From: Slackia sp.
GTDB lineage: Bacteria; Actinomycetota; Coriobacteriia; Coriobacteriales; Eggerthellaceae
Reading direction: 5' to 3'
NCBI GenBank assembly: GCA_029266945.1
Contig: JARIED010000026.1
Coordinates: 1 to 32,674, forward strand
Length of the DNA stretch: 32,674 bases
Shown piece after piece: positions 24,847-32,674 of the stretch (the first letter of the stretch is position 1; every line of letters starts with the position of its first letter). Made by a program: the position numbers and the translations under genes. The notes beneath the pieces were generated by a model. The model searched no databases. It was not told the origin of the DNA and was given only the letters and a program-made list of their open reading frames with translations.

Positions 24847-24966
24847 GACGCCGCGCGTCTGCGGGCGAGAGTCTGGGGAGAATATGCGCGTATGGCCGCA
24901 AGTCGCTTCGGCGGCGTATACTTGACTTCGTCAAACGGCCTGAGGCACGGAAGCGAAGGGAAGTAC

Positions 24967-26034
24967 ATGTCAGAGAAGAAAACCATCCTGGTCACCGGCG
25001 GCGCGGGATTCATCGGAAGCCATACCTGCATCGAGCTTTTGCAGGCGGGCTACAGCGTCGTGGTGGTGGACGACCTCTCGAATTCGAGCGAGAAGGCCAT
25101 CGAGCGCGTGCGCACAATCGTGGCCGACGCCGCCAAGGAAGGCAGGGCTCCGGCCGACGCCGCCGAAAGCCTCGTGTTCTACGAGGACAACGTGCTCGAC
25201 CGTGCAGCGCTCGATCGCATCTTCGATGCGCATGACATTTACGGCGTGATTCATTTCGCCGGCTACAAGGCCGTTGGCGAAAGCGTCGAAAAGCCGCTCG
25301 AGTACTATCACAACAACCTGGTCAACACGCTGGTGCTGTGCGATGCGATGCGCGCGCACGATTGCAAGAACATCGTGTTCTCCAGCTCGGCCACCGTGTA
25401 TGGCGAGCCCGATAGCGTGCCTCTGTCCGAATCCGCTCCGAAAAAGCCCGCGACCAATCCGTACGGCTGGACGAAGTGGATGATCGAGCAGATTCTGACC
25501 GACCTTTCCGTGGCCGATGCCGAATGGAACATCGTGCTGCTGCGTTACTTCAACCCGATCGGCGCTCACGAAAGCGGCCTGATCGGCGAGGACCCCAAGG
25601 GTATTCCGAACAATCTCGTTCCGTATGTGGCTCAGGTCGCCATCGGCAAGTTGCCGGCGGTGCGCGTGTTCGGCAACGATTACGACACGCCTGACGGAAC
25701 CGGCGTGCGCGACTATATCCACGTGGTCGATCTGGCCCGCGGCCATGTTGCGGCTCTGAATTGGATGGCCGACAAGCACGGCGTCGAGGTCGTGAACCTC
25801 GGCACGGGCAAGGGTTCGAGCGTGCTCGACGTGGTGGCCGCATTCAGCCGCGCTTGCGGCCGCGAGCTTCCGGTAGATATCCAGCCGCGCCGCGCGGGCG
25901 ATGTCGCCGAAAATTATGCCGACCCGTGCAAGGCAGAAGAGGTGCTTGGCTGGAAGGCCGAATACGACCTCGATCGCATGTGCGCCGACTCGTGGCGTTG
26001 GCAGTCGATGAATCCGAACGGATACGCCGACTAA
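24967..26034 (+). CDS. galE: UDP-glucose 4-epimerase
   Basis: GalE interconverts UDP-glucose and UDP-galactose (or the N-acetyl forms) with tightly bound NAD. The ATG at 24967 is preceded by GAAGGGAAG and gives 355 residues, close to the family norm. An upstream in-frame ATG at 24892 has no ribosome site. The extended short-chain dehydrogenase marks are GGAGFIGSH, SSSATVYG, and the catalytic Tyr166-x3-Lys170 in NPYGWTKWMIEQ. RYFNPIGAHESGLIGEDP and DYIHVVDLARGH are strongly GalE-like. No other galactose genes are near, so it probably supplies UDP-sugars for cell-surface polymers. A TATACT box near 24917 could be its -10. Confidence 0.95.
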   Translation: MSEKKTILVTGGAGFIGSHTCIELLQAGYSVVVVDDLSNSSEKAIERVRTIVADAAKEGRAPADAAESLVFYEDNVLDRAALDRIFDAHDIYGVIHFAGYKAVGESVEKPLEYYHNNLVNTLVLCDAMRAHDCKNIVFSSSATVYGEPDSVPLSESAPKKPATNPYGWTKWMIEQILTDLSVADAEWNIVLLRYFNPIGAHESGLIGEDPKGIPNNLVPYVAQVAIGKLPAVRVFGNDYDTPDGTGVRDYIHVVDLARGHVAALNWMADKHGVEVVNLGTGKGSSVLDVVAAFSRACGRELPVDIQPRRAGDVAENYADPCKAEEVLGWKAEYDLDRMCADSWRWQSMNPNGYAD

Positions 26035-26057
26035 AGCGCGGATATGCAAATCACCTG

Positions 26058-26085
26058 AAAATGACGGCCTCGGCCGTCATTTTTT
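26058..26085 (+). terminator. Terminator of galE
   Basis: ATGACGGCC and GGCCGTCAT (26061-26069, 26072-26080) form a perfect stem flanked by A and a run of six T. Confidence 0.92.
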
Positions 26086-26166
26086 ATGCGTCTCCATGCG
26101 CGCCGAAACGGAAAGGTAACGGAGCATGGGACCTTCGGGCCGCTACGATATAGTTTATGCACTTAA

Positions 26167-26204
26167 TAATATGATGGCTTGAGATTAATATGATGGCTTG
26201 AGAT
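26167..26204. repeat. Perfect 19-bp tandem duplication before the ABC transporter
   Basis: The 19-mer TAATATGATGGCTTGAGAT occurs twice head to tail (26167-26185 and 26186-26204) in the 201-base gap upstream of the ABC gene, ending 31 bases before its start codon. Each copy holds TATGAT, a fair -10 hexamer. It could be a repeated regulator site or a recent slippage duplication. Confidence 0.85.
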
Positions 26205-26235
26205 GCCTTATCCGCCGTGAAGAAAGTCGGTACGC

Positions 26236-29200
26236 ATGCTCGAACTGAAGAATATTACGAAAGATTACGTGTCGGGCGATACGACGGTGCGCGCCCTTAA
26301 AGGAGTGAGCCTGCAGTTTCGCAACAGCGAGTTCGTGGCCATTCTGGGCCAATCCGGTTGCGGCAAGACCACCATGCTCAACATCGTCGGCGGCCTCGAT
26401 CGCTACACGTCGGGCGACCTGGTGATCGACGGCGTTTCCACTAAGGAATACAAAGACCGCGACTGGGATTCCTACCGCAACCATAGCGTCGGATTCGTGT
26501 TCCAGAGCTACAATCTCATTCCTCATCAGGACGTTCTTTCCAACGTCGAACTGGCGCTCACGCTTTCCGGCGTTTCGAGATCGGAGCGTCGCAACCGCGC
26601 CATCGCCGCGCTCGAGCAGGTGGGATTGGGCGATCAGCTGCACAAGAAGCCCAACCAGATGTCCGGCGGCCAGATGCAGCGCGTCGCAATCGCACGCGCG
26701 CTGGTGAACAACCCTTCCATCGTGCTTGCCGACGAGCCCACCGGCGCACTCGACTCCGAGACCAGCGTGCAGGTCATGGAAATCTTGAAGAACGTGGCCA
26801 AAGACCGCCTCGTGGTCATGGTCACTCACAACCCCGAGCTTGCGGCCGATTACGCCGACCGCATCGTGCGCTTCAAGGACGGCTTGGTGGTCGACGATAC
26901 CGACCCGTACGTGTCCAGCGCCGCAGAAATCGAGGCGGCCCGCCTTCGGGCGGGGGAGGCGCGTCGCACGTCCATGAATCCGGCGACGGCATTCTCGCTT
27001 TCGCTCAACAACCTTCTGACCAAGAAGGGCCGCACTCTTTTGACGGCGTTCGCCGGGTCGATCGGCATCATCGGCATCGCTTTGATTCTTTCGCTTTCGA
27101 CCGGCGTGAACGACTACATCGCAAAGGTCGAACAGGACACGCTTTCCAGCTATCCGCTGACGATCGCCAAGCAGAGCTACGATCTGTCGGGCATGATGAC
27201 AGGCGACGGTTCCGCCGAAACGCCGACCGATGTTGCTTCCAAAGCCGAAAGCGACGAAGCCGACTTGCCCGCCGGCGAGCAGATCGGCGTATTCACCATG
27301 CTGCAGGATATGTTCGCAAGCGTGAAGTCGAACGACATGAAGAGCTTCAAGGAGTTCCTCGACGAAGGCGGCGATGGAATCCAGTCCGACGTCAGCGCCG
27401 TGCAATACGACTACGGCATCACGCCGTTGGTGTATCGCGCCGATACCTCTGACGGAGCCGCCGCGCTTTCGCCGAACTCGATGACGATGGCCATGTCGGG
27501 TGGCGCTTCGAGCGGAGCCATGGCAAGCGCTGGCATGGGGAGTGCTTCGGCGTTCAACGAGATGATCGACAACCGAGAGCTTCTTGACGAGCAGTACAAC
27601 GTCGTTGCAGGTCGCTGGGCCGAATCGGCCGACGAATGCGTGCTGGTGCTGTCGCAAAGCGGCAAGGTCAGCGACTATACCCTGTACAGCATCGGCGTGC
27701 TCGACCCTGGTGAAATGAATGCTATGGTGGAAAGCACGATGAATGCGACGGGTGCAATAGAGGTGCCCGAAAACGATGTCGAATTCTCTTACGACGACGC
27801 GCTCGACGTGCGCTTCAAGGTATTGAGCCCGTCGGATTCGTATCGCAAGAACGAGGAGACGGGCGGTTGGACCGATATGTCCGACGACGCTGATTTCATG
27901 CGAGAACGGGTCGATGCGGGCCTCGACCTCAAGGTCGTGGGCGTGGTGCAGCCCGACCCGGCCGCGAAGTCGGCGGCGTTGACGCAGGGCATCGCCTATA
28001 CGCACGACCTTTCGATCGAGCTGATGGATCGCGCCGCATCCTCCGAAATCGTTCAGCAGCAATTGGCCGATCCTGCGATCGACGTATTCACGGGCAAGTC
28101 GTTCGACACGTTGCAAGACGAGGCCAAGGAGGGCGTTGACCTTGCAAGCCTGTTCACGGTGGACGAGGCGGCAATCGCGAACGCGTTCTCTTTCGACCAG
28201 AGCAAGCTGGGCGCGGCGCTCGACTTGTCGGGCATCGATTTCGCCGGCATGAACTTCGGCGCGTTGAATATCGACGTGTCGGACGCGGTGAAGAATGTCG
28301 ATATAAGCGCGCTGATGACGCAGGCGCCTGCACCTGACTTCTCGGGCATCCTGGGGAACATGCAAGACGACCCCGTGCTCGACGCTCCGCAGCTCGAGGA
28401 GCTTGCCAAGCTGAGTGCCGATTATGTGCAGGGCTTCATGGCATGGTTATCGCATAACGGAAGCGGCCTTTCGCCGACCGACCTCGAGTTCTCTCAGAAG
28501 CTCGTGGCGAAGCTTTCCGAATACGCCGCCACCCCCGAGGCCCGCGCCATGATCGATCGCGTCGTCGAGGTTGTGGGCGGCCCTGTTGCCGAGCGCTTGC
28601 AGCAGGCGGTCCAGGAATACGTGTCCTGCCAGCTCGCTCCGTATATGCAGGGCGTGTTCGAGAGCGTGATGGGCCAGGTGGCGAGCCAGATAGGCACGAC
28701 GGTTTCGGGGCAGCTGCAAAGCGGCCTTTCGTCGGCCATGGCCCAGATGGCATCGCAGATCGGTCCTCGTATTTCGCAGCAGATGGCCACCGGGATGCAG
28801 AATGCGTTTACGATCGACGGCGCTGCCTTCGCCAATGCCATCCAGTTCAACATGGATGCCGAAGACCTGACCTCGCTCATGACGAACTATGCGAACGCCG
28901 GCAAGCTCACGCACGATAACAACCTGGTCACGCTTGGTTACGCAAGCGAAGACGACCCGCAGGCGGTCAAAATCTTCCCGAGCGATTTCGAGGCGAAAGA
29001 GCGCGTGCTGGCAAGCATCGACGGCTATAACGAGCGGATGAAGGCGGCGGGCGAAGAGGGCAAGGCCATCGTCTACACCGATTACATGGGCGTTCTTATG
29101 GGCAGCGTGACCGACATCATCGACATGATCTCGCTCGTGCTGATCGCGTTCGTGAGCATTTCGCTGGTGGTGAGCTCCATCATGATCGGCATCATCACGT

Positions 29201-29529
29201 ACATCAGCGTGCTCGAGCGCACGAAGGAAATCGGCATCCTGCGCGCCATCGGCGCATCGAAGGGCGACGTGTCGCGGGTGTTCAACGCGGAAACTTTCAT
29301 CATCGGCCTGATTGCCGGCGTGCTGGGCATCGGCATCACGGTGCTGCTGACCATTCCGATGAACGTCGTGATCGGGCAGGTGTCGGGTGTGTCGCATATG
29401 GCGGCTGTGCCTCTTGTCGCGGCGGTCGTCCTTATCGCGATATCGGTACTGCTGACGCTGATCGGCGGCATCATTCCCAGCCGCATGGCGTCGAAGAAAG
29501 ACCCGGTGACGGCGCTGCGCACGGAGTAG
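26236..29529 (+). CDS. Fused ABC ATPase-FtsX-type permease (MacB-like)
   Basis: This 1097-residue protein joins a LolD/MacB-type ATPase to a permease of the MacB/FtsX mechanotransmission type. Residues 1-235 are the ATPase: Walker [10 protein letters not shown] (38-46), Q-loop FQSYNLIPH, signature [15 protein letters not shown], Walker [15 protein letters not shown] and the H-loop MVTHNPE. The first membrane helix is near 272-292. A roughly 660-residue extracytoplasmic domain follows, acidic and Met/Ala/Gln-rich, then three helices (about 960-1085) with the FtsX-type coupling segment [23 protein letters not shown]. Homodimers of such fusions export peptides or antibiotics, or act on the envelope. 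The substrate is unknown and no partner or two-component system is adjacent. The ATG is preceded by AAGAAAG and by the 19-bp tandem repeat. Confidence 0.92.
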   Translation: MLELKNITKDYVSGDTTVRALKGVSLQFRNSEFVAILGQSGCGKTTMLNIVGGLDRYTSGDLVIDGVSTKEYKDRDWDSYRNHSVGFVFQSYNLIPHQDVLSNVELALTLSGVSRSERRNRAIAALEQVGLGDQLHKKPNQMSGGQMQRVAIARALVNNPSIVLADEPTGALDSETSVQVMEILKNVAKDRLVVMVTHNPELAADYADRIVRFKDGLVVDDTDPYVSSAAEIEAARLRAGEARRTSMNPATAFSLSLNNLLTKKGRTLLTAFAGSIGIIGIALILSLSTGVNDYIAKVEQDTLSSYPLTIAKQSYDLSGMMTGDGSAETPTDVASKAESDEADLPAGEQIGVFTMLQDMFASVKSNDMKSFKEFLDEGGDGIQSDVSAVQYDYGITPLVYRADTSDGAAALSPNSMTMAMSGGASSGAMASAGMGSASAFNEMIDNRELLDEQYNVVAGRWAESADECVLVLSQSGKVSDYTLYSIGVLDPGEMNAMVESTMNATGAIEVPENDVEFSYDDALDVRFKVLSPSDSYRKNEETGGWTDMSDDADFMRERVDAGLDLKVVGVVQPDPAAKSAALTQGIAYTHDLSIELMDRAASSEIVQQQLADPAIDVFTGKSFDTLQDEAKEGVDLASLFTVDEAAIANAFSFDQSKLGAALDLSGIDFAGMNFGALNIDVSDAVKNVDISALMTQAPAPDFSGILGNMQDDPVLDAPQLEELAKLSADYVQGFMAWLSHNGSGLSPTDLEFSQKLVAKLSEYAATPEARAMIDRVVEVVGGPVAERLQQAVQEYVSCQLAPYMQGVFESVMGQVASQIGTTVSGQLQSGLSSAMAQMASQIGPRISQQMATGMQNAFTIDGAAFANAIQFNMDAEDLTSLMTNYANAGKLTHDNNLVTLGYASEDDPQAVKIFPSDFEAKERVLASIDGYNERMKAAGEEGKAIVYTDYMGVLMGSVTDIIDMISLVLIAFVSISLVVSSIMIGIITYISVLERTKEIGILRAIGASKGDVSRVFNAETFIIGLIAGVLGIGITVLLTIPMNVVIGQVSGVSHMAAVPLVAAVVLIAISVLLTLIGGIIPSRMASKKDPVTALRTE

Positions 29530-29562
29530 GGGCGCATCCCGTCTCGGGCGGGCCATATGGCT

Positions 29563-29598
29563 AAAAAGAAAGCGGGCCGATGCGGTCCGCGTTCTTTC
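29563..29598 (+). terminator. Terminator of the ABC transporter
   Basis: AAAGAA...GCGG...CCG and CGG...CCGC...TTCTTT pair with one mismatch around loop ATG. It sits 34 bases after the stop codon, with few trailing T. Confidence 0.6.
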
Positions 29599-29661
29599 GT
29601 AGGGGCGCCGTTCTTCGGAATACCTGCTGTTTTCGTACGTGCCCGGACGCAAGATCGATGG

Positions 29662-29699
29662 GGAAAGAAAAGCCGGCTCAGAGCGTGCTCTGAGCCGGC
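29662..29699 (-). terminator. Terminator of the minus-strand tRNA-Arg(CCT)
   Basis: A 13-bp perfect stem (29672-29684 with 29687-29699) is followed on the minus strand by TTTTCTTT. It lies 10 bases beyond the tRNA 3' end. Confidence 0.9.
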
Positions 29700-29709
29700 G
29701 GTTATTCGA

Positions 29710-29785
29710 TGGTGCCCCCGGGCCGATTCGAACGGCCGACACCCGCTTTAGGAGAGCGGTGCTCTATCCCCTGAGCTACGGAGGC
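29710..29785 (-). tRNA. tRNA-Arg (anticodon CCT)
   Basis: Read on the minus strand, the acceptor GCCTCCG/CGGGGGC pairs with one T-G. The anticodon stem CCGCT/AGCGG holds the loop CTCCTAA, giving CCT for AGG codons. The T arm is GGCCG-TTCGAAT-CGGCC, the discriminator is A and CCA is encoded. TAGAAT upstream on the minus strand may be its -10. Confidence 0.95.
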
Positions 29786-29889
29786 GTATGTAAAAATCTA
29801 TTCTACCATTGCATGGGTGGATGCGCTCCCGGTGCGATGAATTTCCTTGATATTCGTCTTTTGGAGCGTCGACGCGCCGTTTTCGGCGC

Positions 29890-30906
29890 TTACGCCGAGC
29901 GCGAGGGCTGCTCGATCGCGACGACCTTTCCTGCTTCGTCGGCCAAATACGCCGCCATGATAGAGGGGTGTTCGCGGACGAAGCGGACGGCCCGTTCTTT
30001 TCCCAGCGCGAGCAGCGTGGTCGAATACCCTTCCGCATCGAGCGACGTGCGTGCGACGACGGTTGCTCCTGCGATATCGGTCTGCACGGGGAAACCCGTT
30101 TCGGGATCGAGGATGTGGTGGTACTTCGTGCCGTCATGCTCGAACGAGCGCTCGTAGGTGCCGCTCGTGACGGCCGATGCGTCCATGAGCGGCACGGCGC
30201 CGAGGATTTTGCCGCTCTCGCGCGTTTCGCGCGGATCCTGCAGGCCGATTTTCCATGGATTGCCGTCGGGCTTCACGCCATGGGCGAGCACATTGCCGCC
30301 CAGATTCACGATGAAGGAATGTACGCCCGCCTGAAGAAGAATGGCTCCGACCGCGTCGGCTATATAGCCCTTGGCGGTCCCGCCCACGTCGACCGATGCG
30401 TCGGGGTCTTCGAGCCGGATGTGGTAGCACGTCTTGCCGTCGCGTTCGCCTTCGGCTTCGTCGAATTCGATGCCGCGCCAATCCACATGGCGAAGCGCGG
30501 CTTTCAGTTTCGCTTCGTCGGCGACGATGCCGCGATGGAAATTCCACAGGCGTACGGCGGACCCTATGGTGATATCGAATACGCCGCCGCTTTCGGCGCA
30601 GTAGCGAACCGACGCCGTCAGCAGATCGAACGTTTCACGTGAAACATCGACCCATGCTCCGCCCGCGTCGTTGATTTTCGAGATGTCGGAGTGGGGAAGC
30701 GTGCGGCTGAATAGTCGTTCGAATCTGCGACACGCGTCGAGTGCTTGCTGAAATGCTTCGCGGCAGGCGGCTTCTTCGGCGAACGCCTGCAGGCTGACCA
30801 CCGTATTGAATGCGTAGAACATCGCCGCGCATTGCCCCGATGCGTCGGGGCCTCGGAAGTCGAACGCGTCTTCGAGGGGGATGGGGTCTGCGGCTTGCGC
30901 GGTCAC
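29890..30906 (-). CDS. apbE: FAD:protein FMN transferase (ApbE family)
   Basis: ApbE attaches FMN covalently to Thr/Ser of target flavoproteins such as Rnf or Nqr subunits and FMN-domain reductases. The frame is open much further upstream, but a GTG at 30906 with AAAGGA seven bases before it gives a 338-residue protein that matches the family. Visible marks are TLPHSDISKIN, GGVFDITIGSAVRLWNF, the flavin-binding SVDVGGTAKGYIADAV and the Mg2+-site HHILDPETGFPV with SAVTSGTYE. Unlike many ApbE proteins there is no lipoprotein signal, which suggests a cytoplasmic form. No flavoprotein target is adjacent. It follows the M20 hydrolase on the same strand after 83 bases. A parS-like sequence lies within the gene and encodes VSRET. 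Confidence 0.92.
   Translation of the reverse strand: MTAQAADPIPLEDAFDFRGPDASGQCAAMFYAFNTVVSLQAFAEEAACREAFQQALDACRRFERLFSRTLPHSDISKINDAGGAWVDVSRETFDLLTASVRYCAESGGVFDITIGSAVRLWNFHRGIVADEAKLKAALRHVDWRGIEFDEAEGERDGKTCYHIRLEDPDASVDVGGTAKGYIADAVGAILLQAGVHSFIVNLGGNVLAHGVKPDGNPWKIGLQDPRETRESGKILGAVPLMDASAVTSGTYERSFEHDGTKYHHILDPETGFPVQTDIAGATVVARTSLDAEGYSTTLLALGKERAVRFVREHPSIMAAYLADEAGKVVAIEQPSRSA
30631..30646. promoter_or_regulatory. parS: parS-like site inside apbE
   Basis: CGTTTCACGTGAAACA matches the 16-base parS at 15 positions (the first base differs) and keeps the complete 14-base palindromic core. It is coding sequence for Val-Ser-Arg-Glu-Thr on the minus strand and lies 11.0 kb from the site at 19632. 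Confidence 0.85.
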
Positions 30907-30989
30907 GGTCGGTTCCTTTCTTATACATACGGCCCAGGCGGCGTTTGCACGTTGCTCGGCGTTCAAGGCGCACGGAGCCTCGGCTTCGC

Positions 30990-32144
30990 CTACGGAATGC
31001 GCACCAACTTTTTGTACGTTTCCAACCCCGCCGCAAGGACGCGCTCGTCGAAATCGAACGTGTCGGCATGCAGGGGAATGCCCGTTCCCGTTCCCAGAAG
31101 CAGGAACACGCCCGGCAGGTGGCGCTGATAAAAGGCGAAATCCTCGCCGATCAGCAGCGGTTCGGGCAGCTCGTGCAGGTCGGGCAGTGCCGCGCGCGCC
31201 AAGTCGAAGAGGGCTTCGTCGTTGACCACGGGGGGATAGCCTTCGCTGAAATGGACGGTGCAGGTGCATCCCGCTTTGGCGGCACGGCTTTCGGCGAGCT
31301 CGGCCAAATGCCGCTTGGCCGTTACGGTCATGGCATCCGAGTAAGTGCGCAAGCTGCCTTCGATGTGCGTGTGCGAGGAAATGACGTTGCGCGCCTGTCC
31401 GCTTTGCAGGAGGCCGAACTTGAGTAGGCATGGCTTGGCTTTCGCCTGCTCGGCCATGTAATCGTAGGCGTCCAGCACGAATCGCATGCCGGCCTCGAGG
31501 GAGTCGGCACCGTCGGCCGCCTTGGCGATGTGGGTCGCCTTGCCGTGGAAATCGAAGGTCGATTCGCTTGTCGCGGCAAGCAGCGGGCCGGGGCGGCTCG
31601 CCACTTCGCCCATCGCGAGGTCGGGCCACAGATGGAAGCCGAAGACGCGGTCGACGCCATAGCGCTCGAACACGCCCGATTCGCAGATGAAACGCGCGCC
31701 GCCCGTGGTTTCTTCGGCCGGCTGGAATACCAGAAGAACGCTGCGGGGCAGCTCGCCGAACGATTCCGCAAGATGGTGAGCCAGGCCGAGCACCATGGCC
31801 ATGTGGCCGTCATGGCCGCAGGCGTGCATCTGGCCCTGATGGCACGAGGTGTATTCCGCGCCCGACTTCTCGGTCACGGGAAGGGCGTCCATGTCGGATC
31901 GCACGGCCGTTGCATGGTCGCTTTTGCGGTCGAAGAACATGCAGAGCGAGCTTTTGCAGGGCGAAAAGACCGTGCAAGCGTCTTCTCCGTATCGCGCGGT
32001 CACGTTATCGCGCAGAGTCTCCAGCTCGGTGCGCACGTAGCGAAGCGTTTCGGGCAGATCGAAGTCCAGCTCGGGGATGCGATGCAGGTCGCGACGCAGG
32101 CGCGTGAGGAGTGCGAGTTCGTCAGCGGAGGAAGCGGTGGTCAT
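30990..32144 (-). CDS. M20D-type amidohydrolase / N-acyl-amino-acid deacylase
   Basis: Members remove an acyl group from N-acyl amino acids (hippurate, N-acetyl-diaminopimelate, indoleacetyl amino acids) with two metal ions. The 384-residue protein has the M20D marks RRDLHRIPELDFDLPET at the N terminus, VRSDMDALPV, and the metal motif HACGHDGHMAMVLG, whose Cys and His are ligands. It also has VFQPAEETTGGARFI (catalytic Glu pair), FGFHLWP, and a C-terminal GEDFAFYQRHLPGVFLLLG with PLHADTFDFDE. There is no signal peptide, so it is cytosolic. AGGAAGGA precedes the ATG. It lies divergently beside a lysine riboswitch and probable lysA, which makes N-acetyl-diaminopimelate deacetylase (lysine pathway) one tempting role. 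Sequence alone cannot fix the substrate. Confidence 0.9.
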   Translation of the reverse strand: MTTASSADELALLTRLRRDLHRIPELDFDLPETLRYVRTELETLRDNVTARYGEDACTVFSPCKSSLCMFFDRKSDHATAVRSDMDALPVTEKSGAEYTSCHQGQMHACGHDGHMAMVLGLAHHLAESFGELPRSVLLVFQPAEETTGGARFICESGVFERYGVDRVFGFHLWPDLAMGEVASRPGPLLAATSESTFDFHGKATHIAKAADGADSLEAGMRFVLDAYDYMAEQAKAKPCLLKFGLLQSGQARNVISSHTHIEGSLRTYSDAMTVTAKRHLAELAESRAAKAGCTCTVHFSEGYPPVVNDEALFDLARAALPDLHELPEPLLIGEDFAFYQRHLPGVFLLLGTGTGIPLHADTFDFDERVLAAGLETYKKLVRIP

Positions 32145-32232
32145 GGCGGTCCTTCCTGCGGCCGCGCGAGCGGCGCGATTTCGTATTTATTGGTGCAGCA
32201 TATACGCATTTTGCAAGCCGGGGCGATTTTTC

Positions 32233-32261
32233 TTGACTATCGCACACTAAAGCGATAATTT
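32233..32261 (+). promoter_or_regulatory. Promoter of the lysine-riboswitch transcript
   Basis: TTGACT (32233-32238), a 17-base spacer and TAATTT (32256-32261; GATAAT overlaps it at 32254-32259) would start RNA near 32268, just before the riboswitch P1 stem. Confidence 0.65.
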
Positions 32262-32270
32262 CATACCTAC

Positions 32271-32429
32271 GATAGAGGCGCGGACAAGATGAACTTTGGC
32301 AGAGCCGGCAGGCGTTCGATGCCAAAGGGAGGTGCGTACCGCCGAACTCGGGTGCCAGGCGTGGCATTCGGGTGGGCCTGCGGGGAACACCCTCAGGACT
32401 GTCCGCGGCAATGCCGCGGGTGCGCTATC
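32271..32429 (+). ncRNA. Lysine riboswitch (L box)
   Basis: The stretch opens with GATAGAGGCGC and closes with GCGCTATC, which pair as P1. Between them lie the conserved L-box pieces in order: AAGATGAACTTTGG near 32286, GGGAGGTGCGTACCGCCGAA near 32327-32346, and CAGGACTGTCCGCGG near 32394-32408. These match the lysine-sensing aptamer of Bacillus lysC and many lysA/lysP leaders. A terminator hairpin and the start of a probable lysA follow, so lysine binding should stop transcription. The assignment rests on motif recognition by eye. Confidence 0.88.
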
Positions 32430-32454
32430 TTGCTGATATGCATACGGTTTCGTA

Positions 32455-32488
32455 TCGCCAGTGAGGCAGCGCCTTGCTGGCGATTTTC
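32455..32488 (+). terminator. Riboswitch-controlled terminator
   Basis: TCGCCAG and CTGGCGA (32455-32461, 32477-32483) pair, with an inner AGGC/GCCT stem, and TTTT follows. It begins 25 bases after the aptamer, as expected for the expression platform of a transcriptional OFF switch. Confidence 0.8.
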
Positions 32489-32632
32489 ATATCGGCAAGC
32501 AGGCGCCCTTCTATCCAGTATGTTTCGGTGCGATCCGCGGGTCATTCGTGGCGCCCGCTTTCGCCCGTTGCATGCGCCCCACGCCCGACGCGCCCCCGAG
32601 GCGCAGTGTTGCAGCGAGAAAGGTGCGCCTTC

Positions 32633-32674
32633 ATGGAGAAGAGGCCGTTTGCTACCAAAGACCAGCTCGAGGCC
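32633..32674 (+). CDS. lysA: Start of a lysine-regulated gene, probably diaminopimelate decarboxylase
   Basis: Only 14 codons are in the window (MEKRPFATKDQLEA). They follow a GAGAAAGG ribosome site and a lysine riboswitch with terminator. The segment PF-T-K-QLE is how I recall many LysA proteins beginning, just before their PTPFHLYDE motif. LysA decarboxylates meso-diaminopimelate to lysine in the last step of the pathway. The riboswitch makes a lysine synthesis or uptake gene nearly certain. The specific identity is a moderate-confidence inference from a short fragment that is cut by the window edge. Confidence 0.55.
   Translation, partial: MEKRPFATKDQLEA

Noticed and set aside
26185..28365. 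A 726-codon antisense frame over the ABC transporter
   Set aside because: The product is a His/Val/Arg-rich shadow. The sense strand carries all ABC motifs.
29557..29751. Short plus-strand frame ending in ADSNGRHPL
   Set aside because: It is again an antisense-tRNA artefact, over tRNA-Arg(CCT), running through two terminator hairpins.
30907..31629. Upstream extension of ApbE to 579 residues
   Set aside because: The extra residues are an out-of-frame reading of the M20 hydrolase. The GTG at 30906 has a good ribosome site and gives the family length.

Overview
The window is dense, GC-rich DNA with no phage, insertion sequence or CRISPR array. It looks like the chromosome of an anaerobic actinobacterium, most likely an Eggerthellaceae-type Coriobacteriia. 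The clues are a chromosomal ParABS locus with canonical parS sites, a reverse-type rubrerythrin, an NRAMP-related transporter of the type characterised from Eggerthella lenta, a DUF5679 mini-protein and a lysine riboswitch. The genus is inferred from gene content and recalled family knowledge, not from a search.

Layout. 1-2.2 kb: leader with a perfect parS, then parA and parB (origin-proximal segregation locus). 2.27-5.1 kb: rlmN, a convergent reverse rubrerythrin, then ddl. 5.1-5.8 kb: an unknown C-terminally anchored membrane protein on the minus strand. 5.8-13.7 kb: three co-oriented genes, namely a DnaQ-exonuclease/DinG-like Fe-S helicase, a bitopic coiled-coil membrane protein, and a giant M28-peptidase-like membrane protein that appears to have lost its metal site. 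13.9-15.4 kb: DUF5679 mini-protein, tRNA-Gly(CCC), a minus-strand 5-formyltetrahydrofolate cyclo-ligase, and two identical tRNA-Arg(ACG) genes, each with its own promoter and terminator. 15.55-18.3 kb: a PRC-barrel/MgtE-N/CBS protein overlapping by one base an NRAMP-related, probably Mg2+, transporter. 18.5-22.0 kb: serC, a short serA and a DUF1015 gene (serine synthesis), with a second parS forming the terminator stem after serC. 22.3-26.0 kb: citrate synthase, a class I/II aminotransferase and galE. 26.2-29.5 kb: a fused MacB-like ATPase-permease preceded by a 19-bp tandem duplication. 29.7-32.1 kb: minus-strand tRNA-Arg(CCT), apbE (with a third parS-like site inside the gene) and an M20 amidohydrolase. 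32.2-32.67 kb: promoter, lysine riboswitch, terminator, and the first codons of a gene that fits lysA.

Most genes are housekeeping and are separated by clear hairpin terminators. The points most worth attention are: (i) a parS that is also the stem of an intrinsic terminator; (ii) the degenerate M28 protein with a roughly 750-residue acidic/Ala-rich insertion, in a run with an exonuclease-helicase; (iii) the translationally coupled pair of a detached MgtE-like Mg2+-sensing module and an NRAMP-type carrier; (iv) several small perfect inverted or direct repeats in promoter regions that look like operators.
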